DNA of 64,000 nucleotides, taken from contig CAYMSF010000002.1 in the NCBI GenBank assembly GCA_964392985.1, positions 1 to 64,000 of the forward strand, given 5' to 3'. Of the stretch, positions 10,010 to 18,703 are shown in pieces. The notes beneath the pieces are model-generated. The model ran no database searches and was not told the DNA's origin. It saw only the letters and a program-made list of their open reading frames with translations. The stretch comes from CAYMSF01 sp964392985. Its GTDB lineage: Bacteria > Verrucomicrobiota > Lentisphaeria > Victivallales > Victivallaceae. The translations under genes and the position numbers were made by a program. Numbering within the stretch: the stretch's first letter is position 1; each line of letters begins with the position of its first letter.

Positions 10010-10335
10010 AATTCTTAAAACACCAGTGTATAAAATTTAGAATGTCTGTTTTTCCTTAAATACCGTCGCCCGGCGCCGGAAAATACAACGCAAACCATTA
10101 ATTTAGCACAAAATCGGAGAATCGCAATACAGATAACGAGAAAACCTTAAACTTTAAAATTTGACCCGCCCTGCATAACCTTTTATTGATAACGAATAAT
10201 ACCAGAGGCTGTCTGATACTCTTTCACGGGTTGAGATTCTGATATTTTAATGTATATTACAGCTATAGTCGTTAAAAACTATTATATAATTGACGAAAAA
10301 TTTGACCGGAATAAAGCTGATTTATAAGGAAAAGA
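10010..10335. other. Divergent intergenic region lepA / 84-aa ORF
   Basis: This 326-base AT-rich stretch separates lepA (leftwards) from the 84-aa gene and prmC (rightwards), so it should hold promoters for both. A TATAAT at 10285-10290 is a possible -10 for the rightward genes but has no recognisable -35. I found no RNA gene or repeat. Confidence 0.4.
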
Positions 10336-10590
10336 ATGATGGTAGCTCCCAGAGGAAAAAACAGTAAGGCGCGCGCCATGATAATGGGACTTGGAATGGA
10401 TAATAAAGATGGACATTCCAGAGTAACTAAAGGAGATAACTTTGTCCTTGTCGGAGGCTCGGAGGAAACACACGAACGCATGACCGTTACCGTCATCAAG
10501 GTAAATGAAAAACTTTCCGCGCGCGGCAAAGCCCTTGAAGAAGTCTCTCACAAAGAATTTATTGATATTCTCCATGAATCCAAAAGTTAA
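10336..10590 (+). CDS. Small conserved-looking protein of unknown function upstream of prmC
   Basis: An 84-aa soluble, basic-to-neutral protein; I do not recognise a family. It begins with a basic stretch (PRGKNSKARAMIMG) and has a beta-rich centre (GDNFVLVGGSEETHERMTVTVIKVNEKL). A plausible ribosome site (AAGGAAAAG) precedes the start. Its 3' end overlaps the probable prmC start by 17 bases, an arrangement that usually implies coupled translation and argues that the frame is real. In many genomes prmC follows prfA; here this ORF occupies that place. Confidence 0.55.
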   Translation: MMVAPRGKNSKARAMIMGLGMDNKDGHSRVTKGDNFVLVGGSEETHERMTVTVIKVNEKLSARGKALEEVSHKEFIDILHESKS

Positions 10591-11461
10591 TCAAGACGCC
10601 GGCAACAATGCCGGTTGCAGCATTTACCAGAGCATCCTCTCTATCGAAAATCAGTTAACCCGCGCCGGAGTTGAACAGCCTCGCCACGAAGCTGAATACA
10701 TACTTGCTGAAATATTAGACATTCCCCCCGCGCAATTGGTACTTAAGCACCGGTTACCGCTGCCTGACTGCGCCAGCAAAAAAATTGAAGAAGCAGCACG
10801 GCGCCGGAAAAACAATGAACCGTTACAATACATTTTCGGCCGGGCTTATTTTATGGATTTCTGGCTTCACGTTGGTCGCGGAGTGTTGATTCCGCGTCCG
10901 GAAACCGAGTTGCTGGTTGAGAAAGTCTGTAAAACCGCACCCGCAAATGGTAAAATCTGTGAATTGGGAACCGGGTCAGGCGCAATTTCCCTGGCTATTG
11001 CGGCCAAGCGTCAGGATTTACAGATTGCAGCCGTAGACATCAGTCCGGTCGCGCTTGAATATGCCGAAAAAAATCGCCGGCAGTGGGGTATAAACCATGT
11101 TACGTTTTTTGCTGGTGATTTATTTTCTGCATTTACGGGAAAGACTTTTGATTACATCGTTGCCAACCTGCCTTATATCGGCGCGGAGGAATACGAAAAG
11201 TTACCGGAAGAAATTCGTGAATTCGAACCTGAGTCGGCGTTGCTGGCTGATGCCCGAGGAACTGCCATTATTGAGCGTGCACTTAATGCCGCCGCGACAT
11301 TTTTAAATCCCGGAGGGCAGATAATTTTTGAAATCGGGGAAAACCAGGGCGTATTTTTCCGTGAACTGCTTTGCAATCTGCAATCTTTCGACAACATCAG
11401 GGTATTAACTGATTATTCAAATCGTGACAGATTCATTACCGCAGAGTTACTCCGGAATTGA
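10574..11461 (+). CDS. prmC: Peptide chain release factor N5-glutamine methyltransferase
   Basis: SAM-dependent methyltransferase (PrmC/HemK) that methylates the GGQ glutamine of release factors. The 295-aa protein from the ATG at 10574 has the helical N-terminal domain (LTRAGVEQPRHEAEYILAEIL), the RPETELLVE entry to the catalytic domain, the SAM-binding ELGTGSGAISLAIA, and the active-site motif read as NLPYIG. The family consensus is NPPY, so the second residue is Leu instead of Pro. A longer in-frame extension (from 10505) would lie inside the preceding gene and look non-native. Its release-factor partner is not in the window. Confidence 0.92.
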   Translation: MNPKVNQDAGNNAGCSIYQSILSIENQLTRAGVEQPRHEAEYILAEILDIPPAQLVLKHRLPLPDCASKKIEEAARRRKNNEPLQYIFGRAYFMDFWLHVGRGVLIPRPETELLVEKVCKTAPANGKICELGTGSGAISLAIAAKRQDLQIAAVDISPVALEYAEKNRRQWGINHVTFFAGDLFSAFTGKTFDYIVANLPYIGAEEYEKLPEEIREFEPESALLADARGTAIIERALNAAATFLNPGGQIIFEIGENQGVFFRELLCNLQSFDNIRVLTDYSNRDRFITAELLRN

Positions 11462-11519
11462 ACGCAGGCAGATAAAGCAAAATTATGACAGACAAAATCA
11501 TAATCAAGCAGATGCCAGA

Positions 11520-11771
11520 TTAGAGTTGTTGCATTCTGGGTTCCAGATATTCGATACAGCTGCTTAATGTAGCCAACTTGGGGTAATCGTCCTCAGGAAT
11601 TTGAATCTTGTACTTTTTCCGCAATTCCATGACAATGTCAAGAAAATCCATGGAGTCTAAGTCAAGCTGGTCCCGCAATTTCAGATCGGGATTAACTCCG
11701 GCACAGTCACCTTCCGGCAAAATATCGTTGATAATCTCGACTATCGCGTCCTTAACCTCATCTCTAGTCAT
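11520..11771 (-). CDS. Acyl carrier protein
   Basis: An 83-aa phosphopantetheine-carrying protein. The attachment Ser lies in LDLDSMDFLDIV, followed by an acidic helix and the IPEDDYPKLATLSSCIEYL ending. This differs from the main fatty-acid ACP (usually DSLDTVE) and resembles a second ACP class common in planctomycete/verrucomicrobial genomes. An upstream in-frame TTG would add 13 residues, but the ATG at 11771 has a clear GGAG ribosome site 7 bases away and gives the usual ACP length, so it was preferred. It is monocistronic, between convergent prmC and a same-strand lipoprotein gene. Which synthase it serves cannot be told. Confidence 0.88.
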   Translation of the reverse strand: MTRDEVKDAIVEIINDILPEGDCAGVNPDLKLRDQLDLDSMDFLDIVMELRKKYKIQIPEDDYPKLATLSSCIEYLEPRMQQL

Positions 11772-11956
11772 GCTCGTCTCCGTGTTACTGGATGCTGGCT
11801 TTTTTTGCAACCATTATCTGTGATATATTTTTGTCTTTAAAAATTTAATTGTAAAATTGCAACAGATTAATATAGCGTTAATAAGTGGATTTACAAACGA
11901 AAAAGCAACATCTGTAACAGAAAAGATATTCTGCGCCGGCTGACGGATTGATAAAA

Positions 11957-12751
11957 TTACTCCCAGGCAGGGGGGGCGAATTCCGCGCTGTCTATCGTAG
12001 CATTCAACTTGTAATAAATTACCTTGTAGTTTTGATGCAATCCATTATCGTTAGCGGTAACTTCTTTGGCGATCATCACACCATCATGCAGATAGTAAGA
12101 ATCCATCACCGCGGTATATTTCGATAAATCTCCGTTAAGATTTTCCACCGTTTCAAGCTTTTTAATCAAGAAATTATTCTTGCCGACATAAAGAATAAAC
12201 GGTTCTTTCTGAACCTTCGGATCGGCGCAATTCAGTTTGTAAAATTCTTCATCATTTATACGGCATTGCGTCAACTTGACATCAGGAAAAATTTCAGTAT
12301 AGGTATTGTCCGGACGGGCAAGCGCGAACAACAGTTTCAGACGGTTGAATTTTTCACCTTCAATTTTTACCGCGGTCTTGGCATCGTAATTTACCAGCCA
12401 GGCTTCTTTACCATTAAAAATAACCGACATGACCGGTTGATTGTCTTTCAGTGTTGTGGTCTTGAACATGTCAGGCCGTTTAAACTTAACTTCAACGATA
12501 AGTGTCTCAGGCGACCCGAAGGTCTTTTTGGATTCAAGCATCTGCTTCTGGACATAAGAATTGGACTTACCAAAAATTCCGTCAGGATCAGAAGCAACCT
12601 TCATCCGCTGCTGCAATTGCTGTATTGACAAATCAGAAGGATATTCCTCCTCGGCTGGTTTAAGCATACCGCAACCGGTCTGCATCAACACGATTGCAAC
12701 GGCGCTGCCAACAAAAAACAACGCCATCCATTTTGTTACAATTTGCAACAT
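11957..12751 (-). CDS. Putative lipoprotein with LolA/LppX-like fold
   Basis: A 264-aa exported protein. The hydrophobic N-terminal segment (WMALFFVGSAVAIVLMQTGC) ends in a Cys that could be a lipobox, although the residues before it (MQTG) deviate from the L-A/S-G/A consensus. The rest is beta-rich with the pattern of outer-membrane-lipoprotein-sorting proteins: alternating strands such as TLIVEVKFKRPDMFKTTTLKDNQPVMSVIFNGKEAWLVNYDAKTAVKI, then NNFLIKKLETVENLNGDLSKYTAVMDSYYLHDGVMIAKEVT. LolA-like function is an inference from this pattern, not a motif-level match. Confidence 0.7.
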   Translation of the reverse strand: MLQIVTKWMALFFVGSAVAIVLMQTGCGMLKPAEEEYPSDLSIQQLQQRMKVASDPDGIFGKSNSYVQKQMLESKKTFGSPETLIVEVKFKRPDMFKTTTLKDNQPVMSVIFNGKEAWLVNYDAKTAVKIEGEKFNRLKLLFALARPDNTYTEIFPDVKLTQCRINDEEFYKLNCADPKVQKEPFILYVGKNNFLIKKLETVENLNGDLSKYTAVMDSYYLHDGVMIAKEVTANDNGLHQNYKVIYYKLNATIDSAEFAPPAWE

Positions 12752-12842
12752 AACCTGTCCAGTGAAAATTATGATCGATATTAAGTAACCGTAAAACTAG
12801 CAGACATTCTTAATAATTACAAGTATTTCAGCCGATATTCGT

Positions 12843-12871
12843 CCCGAAAATCGTTGTTTTCGGGCTTTTTT
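12843..12871 (+). terminator. Strong rho-independent terminator without an upstream gene
   Basis: An 8-bp perfect stem (CCCGAAAA / TTTTCGGG), a 6-base loop and, after one C, six T residues, reading rightwards. The only genes around are the leftward lipoprotein gene (starting at 12751) and rightward secG (starting at 12972), so no annotated gene ends here. It may end a small RNA, or act as an attenuator in a long secG leader. Confidence 0.75.
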
Positions 12872-12971
12872 ACTGATGAAATCGGCTTGTTTATTTGACT
12901 TTTGCAGTTACGGCGGTATTTTTTATACTCGTTGTTTGCTATTATATTAATTTTAACGTAGTGTGAAAATC

Positions 12972-13331
12972 ATGGCAGTGTTGACAATCGTACTCTATAC
13001 CGTGGTAGTTATTATCGCGTTGTTGTTAATCGGGATAATCCTGATCCAACCATCAAAAAGTGGCGGCTTCGGCGGTTCGTTCGGCGGCGTCGGCGAATCT
13101 GTTTTCGGCGCTTATGCCGGCAGTCATCTCACTAAAATAACAGTCGTTCTTATCTCTCTCTTCCTGTTTTTCACCTTACTACTGGCAACGATTACAGGTC
13201 GCAAACCTGCAGAAAAAAGCGTAGCAGAAATAAATGCTGAACTTGCGGCAAAATCTGTTCAAACCCAAACAGTGCCTGCCGTTAAAAAAATTGACAATGC
13301 CGTTCCCGCCCCCGCCGGCGAGAAAAAATAA
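12972..13331 (+). CDS. secG: Protein translocase subunit SecG
   Basis: Small two-helix subunit of the SecYEG channel. The first helix (TIVLYTVVVIIALLLIGIILIQ), the loop SGGFGGSFGGVGESVFGAYAGSHLTKIT and the second helix (VVLISLFLFFTLLLATI) are the classical SecG layout. The GGxGGxFGG loop motif is diagnostic. The 119-aa length includes an Ala/Pro/Lys-rich tail of about 45 residues. A GTG three codons upstream (12963) is an alternative start; neither has a clear Shine-Dalgarno site. Confidence 0.93.
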   Translation: MAVLTIVLYTVVVIIALLLIGIILIQPSKSGGFGGSFGGVGESVFGAYAGSHLTKITVVLISLFLFFTLLLATITGRKPAEKSVAEINAELAAKSVQTQTVPAVKKIDNAVPAPAGEKK

Positions 13332-13470
13332 CGGTACTGTTACAGCCTTATTGTTCTGACTTCACAACCTACGGTTTTGCAGATTTGTTCAAACCACAAA
13401 AGGATTTTGCACCAAACTCTAAAGATCGGGTATTTCTCACCCGTCGTTTATGTCTTGAAAGGAATGTATC

Positions 13471-14679
13471 ATGAAAAATATTCTGCATCACGATAATCTG
13501 CCTGACCGCAATGGGTTCTTCGGTGAATACGGCGGGCAAATTATTCCCGAATTTCTCTCCAAAGTAATGAACGACATCAATGATGCTTATCTGAAAATTC
13601 GTGACAGCGCGGATTTCCAAAATGAACTTGCCGCCCTTTATCAGCATTATGTCGGTCGTCCAAGTCCGATTTATCATGCCCGTCGCCTTTCTGCAGACAG
13701 CGGTGGCGCCCAGATCTATTTGAAACGCGAAGATTTAAACCATACCGGCGCTCATAAAATCAATCACTGCCTCGGCGAAGCCCTTCTGGCAAAATATATG
13801 GGCAAGAAAAAAGTTATCGCTGAGACCGGTGCCGGTCAACACGGCGTCGCACTCGCAACTGCATGCGCTCTCATGGGACTGCCCTGTGAAATCCACATGG
13901 GCGAAGTCGATATCAAAAAAGAACACCCGAATGTCGTAAAAATGAAAATACTCGGCGCCAAGGTCGTTCCGGTTTCCCGCGGTACTGCAACGTTGAAAGA
14001 TGCCGTGGACAGCGCCTTTGAAGAGTTGCTGAAAGATCCTGAGAATTTCTTTTACGCCATCGGCTCAGTCGTCGGTCCGCACCCGTTCCCGATGATGGTG
14101 CGTGACTTCCAAAGCATTGTCGGACGCGAGGCACGGGTTCAAATTCAGGAAATCACCGGCCGGTTGCCGGATTATGTTATCGCATGTGTCGGCGGCGGCA
14201 GTAATGCTATGGGTATTTTTAGCGCTTTTCTCCATGACTTTGACGTGAAACTGGTCGGCGTGGAACCTGCCGGACATGGTTTGCATACCACGCAACACGC
14301 GGCAACTTTGACGCTTGGTTCCAAAGGACAAATCCACGGCTTTAAGTGTTATGTGCTTCAGGACGAAAAAGGGGAACCGCTTCCGGTTCATTCGATTGCC
14401 TCCGGTTTGGACTATCCCGGCGTCGGCCCCCAACACTGCCTGCTTAAAGACTTAAAACGGGCGGAATACCATAGTTGTACCGATGAGGAATGTCTGGATA
14501 TGTTCATAAAAATGTCCAGACTTGAAGGAATTATACCGGCATTGGAAAGTGCTCACGCCGCGGCTTATGCGGCAAAACTTGCTGCAACATTGCCGTCAAC
14601 AGCTACTATTCTCGTAAACTTAAGCGGTAGAGGCGATAAGGATGCCGATTTTGTGGCAAAAAAAATGCACCTAAACTGA
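13471..14679 (+). CDS. trpB: Tryptophan synthase beta chain
   Basis: PLP enzyme joining indole and serine to tryptophan. The PLP lysine is in KREDLNHTGAHKIN (about residues 84-97). AETGAGQHGVALATA, the phosphate-binding GGGSNAMG loop and the C-terminal SGRGDKD are all intact. At 402 aa it matches TrpB1, the class that pairs with TrpA. No trpA or other trp gene is in the window, so either trpA lies elsewhere or the pathway is dispersed. A GAAAGGAATGTATC ribosome region precedes the ATG. Confidence 0.97.
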   Translation: MKNILHHDNLPDRNGFFGEYGGQIIPEFLSKVMNDINDAYLKIRDSADFQNELAALYQHYVGRPSPIYHARRLSADSGGAQIYLKREDLNHTGAHKINHCLGEALLAKYMGKKKVIAETGAGQHGVALATACALMGLPCEIHMGEVDIKKEHPNVVKMKILGAKVVPVSRGTATLKDAVDSAFEELLKDPENFFYAIGSVVGPHPFPMMVRDFQSIVGREARVQIQEITGRLPDYVIACVGGGSNAMGIFSAFLHDFDVKLVGVEPAGHGLHTTQHAATLTLGSKGQIHGFKCYVLQDEKGEPLPVHSIASGLDYPGVGPQHCLLKDLKRAEYHSCTDEECLDMFIKMSRLEGIIPALESAHAAAYAAKLAATLPSTATILVNLSGRGDKDADFVAKKMHLN

Positions 14680-14694
14680 ACAGGAGTGTCAAGC

Positions 14695-15468
14695 ATGAGC
14701 AGAAAAGATTACATCAGCGACAATTTAATTCACATGCGTGACCTCTTGAAAAAATATCAGAAAAGCGAAAACCCGGTTGAGAATACTGCCACTGGAACAG
14801 CAGAAAAAAACGTTGTAGTTCCGGAATCTGTCCCGGACACTCCAGTAGCAACTCCGGCACCAGTATCGCCTCCGCCGGCAGTTGACCGGCAGGACAAACA
14901 TCGTGACAGTCATCATGATGACCACCATCGCAAACGCCATAGCGAAGAAGATCACCACGATAGCGACCATAATTTTTCAAAGTCACTGAAGAAACGCCAT
15001 GAAGAATATGTGCTTTCGCGCCGCGATTTACTCCACCGCCTGGCTGAGGCGACCGGAGTCCTGACCGAAAATCAAAGTCATTATGAAATCTTAAATGATG
15101 AAACTGCACAATTATTAGACATTTGCAATAATATGACCACCGAAATAAAAGCGCTGGAAATTGGCAATCCGGAAACAGACAACGCCGCTATGGGTGAGGT
15201 AATTCGCAAAATAGAACATTGCCGTCTCGAATTTATCCGGCAGCAGGCGCGTTATAAAAAACTTATTTCACATGAGAATCATAACGCAAACAACGGTAAT
15301 AACAGCGGAAACAGCAGCGTGTTGCCCGAAATCAGCTCGATGAGTTTTACTCAGATTATTCGTTTTGGATTTATTTTTTTATTGCCGGTGGTAATAGCTT
15401 TTCTTCTCGGGTCGGTCATTCTCGCCGTGGCAATCATGTTCTCAATGGGCGGATTTAATCAAGGTTGA
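14695..15468 (+). CDS. Histidine-rich, C-terminally membrane-anchored protein of unknown function
   Basis: Unrecognised 257-aa protein. The ATG at 14695 was chosen over the GTG at 14686 because AGGAG lies 8 bases before it. After a Pro/Val-rich segment comes a His/Asp-rich stretch (about residues 65-105) with repeated HH, HHDD and DHHD clusters, suggesting metal binding. A predicted helical/coiled region follows (about 110-205). Near the C-terminus is one hydrophobic segment (FGFIFLLPVVIAFLLGSVILAVAIMF). It starts 15 bases after trpB and is followed at once by a small membrane protein gene, with which it is likely cotranscribed. Confidence 0.7.
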   Translation: MSRKDYISDNLIHMRDLLKKYQKSENPVENTATGTAEKNVVVPESVPDTPVATPAPVSPPPAVDRQDKHRDSHHDDHHRKRHSEEDHHDSDHNFSKSLKKRHEEYVLSRRDLLHRLAEATGVLTENQSHYEILNDETAQLLDICNNMTTEIKALEIGNPETDNAAMGEVIRKIEHCRLEFIRQQARYKKLISHENHNANNGNNSGNSSVLPEISSMSFTQIIRFGFIFLLPVVIAFLLGSVILAVAIMFSMGGFNQG

Positions 15469-15470
15469 TC

Positions 15471-15677
15471 ATGGAAAGCAAAAACTCCAGAACAACCACG
15501 ATGAAAAAACATGTCGCCAGGAAAAATCTGTTGCGGTATATTCATACCCAAAGCTATTCCAGAATTTCCGGATTCCGTGGCGTAAAAATCTATGACGGGG
15601 TTCGCCGCAACCGGGTCGTTTTCAGCGCCGCCGCCGTTCTCCTCTTCTTTCTTGGCTTGACCTTTGTATTATTTTAA
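15471..15677 (+). CDS. Small basic single-pass membrane protein, unknown
   Basis: A 68-aa protein with a strongly basic N-terminal half (KKHVARKNLLRYIHTQSYSR) and a C-terminal membrane helix (VVFSAAAVLLFFLGLTFVLF). The ATG at 15471 is 2 bases after the stop of the His-rich gene, a spacing typical of translational coupling. The pair may form one envelope complex; no family is recognised. Confidence 0.6.
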   Translation: MESKNSRTTTMKKHVARKNLLRYIHTQSYSRISGFRGVKIYDGVRRNRVVFSAAAVLLFFLGLTFVLF

Positions 15678-15741
15678 TTTCACTTGAAACCGTTTCCGCC
15701 AATCAGCGACTCCGGCATAACGTTTTATAAAGAATTATATC

Positions 15742-16434
15742 ATGTCAGTTTACTTTATAACAGGAATTGATACCGGCACCGGAAAATCAATCGTAACCGG
15801 ATTACTCGCCCGTTTTCTGATTGCCGCCGGATATCGCCCCATTACACAAAAACTGGTACAAACCGGATGTCATGGCATTGCCGAAGATATTCAAGTTCAC
15901 CGCAGTTTAGCCGGGGTTTCACTCCTTCCGGAAGACATATCCGGACAGACCTGCCGTTATGTTTTTAATTTCCCTGCCTCGCCGCATCTTGCCGCAGAAC
16001 TGGAGCGCTGTACGATTGAACCCGCATTGATTGACCAGGATACTCGTCTTCTGGAAAAAATTTACCACCCGGTATTGATTGAGGGCGCCGGAGGTTTGAA
16101 TGTCCCATTATCAGAGGATTACTTGATCAGTGATTTCCTGGCTGAACGCCGCTATCCGGTGATTCTGGTCTGTACCCCGAAACTCGGCAGTATCAATCAT
16201 GCATTGATGTCGCTTGAAATTGCCGCCAAGAGGAAAATACCGGTAACCGGTATTGTATTTAACCTTTTCAAGGAAAATAATCCGGTTATTACCGCTAATA
16301 CGAGAACCACGCTGTTGCGCTATCTTGTTAAGTATGGTTTCCCGCCGCAAATTGTTGACCTGCCGGAATTCTCCATTGCAAATCAGCCGCAAATAGATTT
16401 TTCACCCTTGCTGCCAGGGATGGTTTTAACATGA
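15742..16434 (+). CDS. bioD: Dethiobiotin synthetase
   Basis: ATP-dependent enzyme closing the ureido ring of dethiobiotin from DAPA and CO2. The 230-aa sequence opens with the family P-loop ITGIDTGTGKSIVTGLLA and carries LIEGAGGLNVPL, the second substrate-binding signature. VLVCTPKLGSINHALMSLE corresponds to the usual R.GLGTINH segment. The stop overlaps the bioA start by 4 bases. bioB and bioF are not nearby, so biotin genes are only partly clustered. Confidence 0.95.
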   Translation: MSVYFITGIDTGTGKSIVTGLLARFLIAAGYRPITQKLVQTGCHGIAEDIQVHRSLAGVSLLPEDISGQTCRYVFNFPASPHLAAELERCTIEPALIDQDTRLLEKIYHPVLIEGAGGLNVPLSEDYLISDFLAERRYPVILVCTPKLGSINHALMSLEIAAKRKIPVTGIVFNLFKENNPVITANTRTTLLRYLVKYGFPPQIVDLPEFSIANQPQIDFSPLLPGMVLT

Positions 16435-17750
16435 ACCCTGATAATCTGAAAGAAAGACTCACCACCGACCGGAAACATATCTGGCATCCTTACTCCGGTA
16501 TGGCCAATCCGCCACCGGTGTCAATGGTAAAATCCGCAGCAGGAACACGGTTGAAACTGGCGGACGGCAGTGAACTGATAGACGGTATATCTTCCTGGTG
16601 GACTGCTGCTCATGGACACAATCATCCCTCCATTATAGCAGGAATAGAGGCGCAAATGCGCCAGCTCTCCCATGTGATGTTCGCCGGGTTTACCCACGAA
16701 CCAGCCGTAAAATTGACGGAACAGCTTATCAAAATCGCTCCGGCGCCACTCAATACCGTATTTTATTCTGATTCCGGATCCGTCAGTGTCGAAATCGCTT
16801 TAAAAATGGCGATTCAATACCAAAACGCAAAAGGTAAAAACGGGAAACAATTTTTTTTGACTGTTCGCGGCGGTTATCACGGCGATACCTTCGCCACGAT
16901 GGCATTGTCTGATCCGGTCAATGGTATGCATTCCATCTTCCGGGACGTTTTACCGGAACATTTCTTCGCGCCGGTTCCCGCCCCTGATTACGGCGCAGAA
17001 TGGGACGAATCCAGCTTTGCCGAATTGCGACGGATTGCCGAACAACATCACCACGAAATCGCCGCCGTAATTATCGAACCAATCTTTCAGGGCGCTGGAG
17101 GAATGCGTTTTTATTCTCCCGAGTATCTCCGGCAATTACGAATGATTTGTAATCAATTTGATTTGTTATTGATTTTTGACGAAATCGCCACCGGATTCGG
17201 TAGAACCGGCAAAATGTTTGCGGCTGAACACGCCGGAATTGCACCGGATATCATGTGTATTGGCAAGGCTCTTACCGGTGGCTGTCTCACTCTTGCCGCA
17301 ACAATGACGACGACGAATGTCGCCGAAACAATCGCCTCCGGCAATCCCGGAATACTTCTCCACGGTCCAACCTATATGGCGAATCCCCTTGCTTGTGCAG
17401 CCGCTTATGCCTCTTTAACGCTTTTTGAAGAATACCCTTGGCAGGACAATGTCAAAAACATTGAAGCTCAGATGCGGCGTGAACTTTTACCGGCGCTGGA
17501 ACTGCCGGCAGTAGCCGCCGTCCGCGTCCTTGGCGCAATCGGCGTAATTGAAACAAAAATCCCGGTTGACGCATCGCAATTACAACAATCTTTCACAGCC
17601 GCCGGGGTCTGGTTGCGTCCATTCGGCAAATATATTTATCTGATGCCGCCTTTCATTATCAGTAGCGAAGAACTCTCCAGGCTCACCACTGCTGCCGTTA
17701 CCGCCGCCAGTATCACCGACCGGCAGACAACCGGGAAATATGTCGTATAA
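16431..17750 (+). CDS. bioA: Adenosylmethionine-8-amino-7-oxononanoate aminotransferase
   Basis: PLP aminotransferase making DAPA from KAPA, using SAM as amino donor. The 439-aa protein begins with DRKHIWHPYSGM and has LIDGISSWWTAAHGHNHP, both characteristic of BioA. The PLP aspartate lies in LIFDEIATGFGRTG and the Schiff-base Lys in CIGKALTGG. The 3' part contains HGPTYMANPLACAAA. Overlap with bioD by 4 bases indicates coupled expression. Confidence 0.96.
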   Translation: MNPDNLKERLTTDRKHIWHPYSGMANPPPVSMVKSAAGTRLKLADGSELIDGISSWWTAAHGHNHPSIIAGIEAQMRQLSHVMFAGFTHEPAVKLTEQLIKIAPAPLNTVFYSDSGSVSVEIALKMAIQYQNAKGKNGKQFFLTVRGGYHGDTFATMALSDPVNGMHSIFRDVLPEHFFAPVPAPDYGAEWDESSFAELRRIAEQHHHEIAAVIIEPIFQGAGGMRFYSPEYLRQLRMICNQFDLLLIFDEIATGFGRTGKMFAAEHAGIAPDIMCIGKALTGGCLTLAATMTTTNVAETIASGNPGILLHGPTYMANPLACAAAYASLTLFEEYPWQDNVKNIEAQMRRELLPALELPAVAAVRVLGAIGVIETKIPVDASQLQQSFTAAGVWLRPFGKYIYLMPPFIISSEELSRLTTAAVTAASITDRQTTGKYVV

Positions 17751-17775
17751 TATACGCGATAAGGTTTGCTCTGTT

Positions 17776-17983
17776 CACAGGAATATGCGCTTCGCACAGG
17801 AAGAAGGAATGCGCTACACCACGAAGATTATTTATTTAAATCAAATTCATTCCTTAGCTTCTTTTTTCATAATCTTCCTTAATTTTCAAAAAATTATCCC
17901 GCGTAACGCTTGCTTCCAATTTAAAAAACGCAAAATGTTATCAAAATAACGATGAAATCAAGCCAAAAGGACGCAAAATGTCC
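17776..17983. repeat. Imperfect direct repeat, copy A
   Basis: Shares ordered blocks with 19234-19419: CACAGGAATATG at the left end (17776), TAACGATGAA (17947) and AAGGACGCAAAATGTCC (17967-17983) at the right end, with CTTCGCA and partly conserved sequence between. The right block contains the small inverted repeat AGGAC...GTCCT. Together with copy B it encloses two unrecognised genes. Confidence 0.6.
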
Positions 17984-18077
17984 TCCTGGTCTTGCTATTA
18001 TTATAGACATGCAAGTTTTTATGATAAAAGAGATATACTACTCTGTATATTGAAAAATCACATGAGGAGGGTTTTAA

Positions 18078-18611
18078 ATGAGCGACTTCGCGACATATTA
18101 CCGGACAAAATTCAGATACGACATTATTCAATTCTTTTCCACAATTCCTGAATCAAGTAAATTTCACTTTTGTCTTATCGAAAAAACTTTCAAAATTCAA
18201 TACTACCGGCTTAATCATGATTGTGAACACTTGAATTTCTTGTCAAAGACCGACAAAGAATTTTTTGGTGTGGCATTATTTTTTACAGTATTGACCGATA
18301 TGGTATGTTATTCCTGTTTTCACCAATATTATGACCAATTCAGAAAGTTAACCCAGTATCCGAAGTTCATCGGAAACTGCCATAGTGCATGTCACAACCA
18401 CCTCGAACCAAAATATATCTTTGAGGCAATGAATTATTCTCGTCAAGGACGCCCGGTCAGGCTGGAATTTGCAGATAAGTTCAAAGAAGCCATACCCGTA
18501 ATGGAGGATGAGGTCAAGGATTTTTTCCTTAAGCATCTGCCAGAAATTGACGGACAGGAATTTTGGGACCGATGCAAAAGAGAATTCCCCGATTTTGACC
18601 GGTTTTATTGA
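18078..18611 (+). CDS. Unrecognised protein, first of a repeat-bracketed pair
   Basis: A 177-aa, apparently soluble protein with a strong ribosome site (GAGGAGGG, 6 bases before ATG). It is rich in aromatic residues (Phe, Tyr) and His/Cys, with a CYSCFHQYY ... GNCHSACHNH region (about residues 77-113) that might bind a metal, and an acidic C-terminal helix. I know no family for it. It stands alone with the next gene between two imperfect direct repeats and is more AT-rich than the flanking bio genes, suggesting an accessory insertion. Confidence 0.65.
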   Translation: MSDFATYYRTKFRYDIIQFFSTIPESSKFHFCLIEKTFKIQYYRLNHDCEHLNFLSKTDKEFFGVALFFTVLTDMVCYSCFHQYYDQFRKLTQYPKFIGNCHSACHNHLEPKYIFEAMNYSRQGRPVRLEFADKFKEAIPVMEDEVKDFFLKHLPEIDGQEFWDRCKREFPDFDRFY

Positions 18612-18703
18612 CGCAGCAACTGTATTGGAAGATAAATATCAATCCGGAATGATTAAATTCAAAAAAGCGTTGTTGCTAACACAATAACTAAAGGATAATC
18701 ACT

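Noticed and set aside
13471..14679. Possibility that trpB is the TrpB2 (indole-salvage) type
   Set aside because: The length of 402 aa and the KREDLNHTGAHKIN block match TrpB1; TrpB2 proteins are longer and differ around the PLP lysine.
17740..17949. 69-codon frame overlapping the end of bioA
   Set aside because: It overlaps the bioA 3' end and then runs through the imperfect repeat; no ribosome site and no plausible domain.
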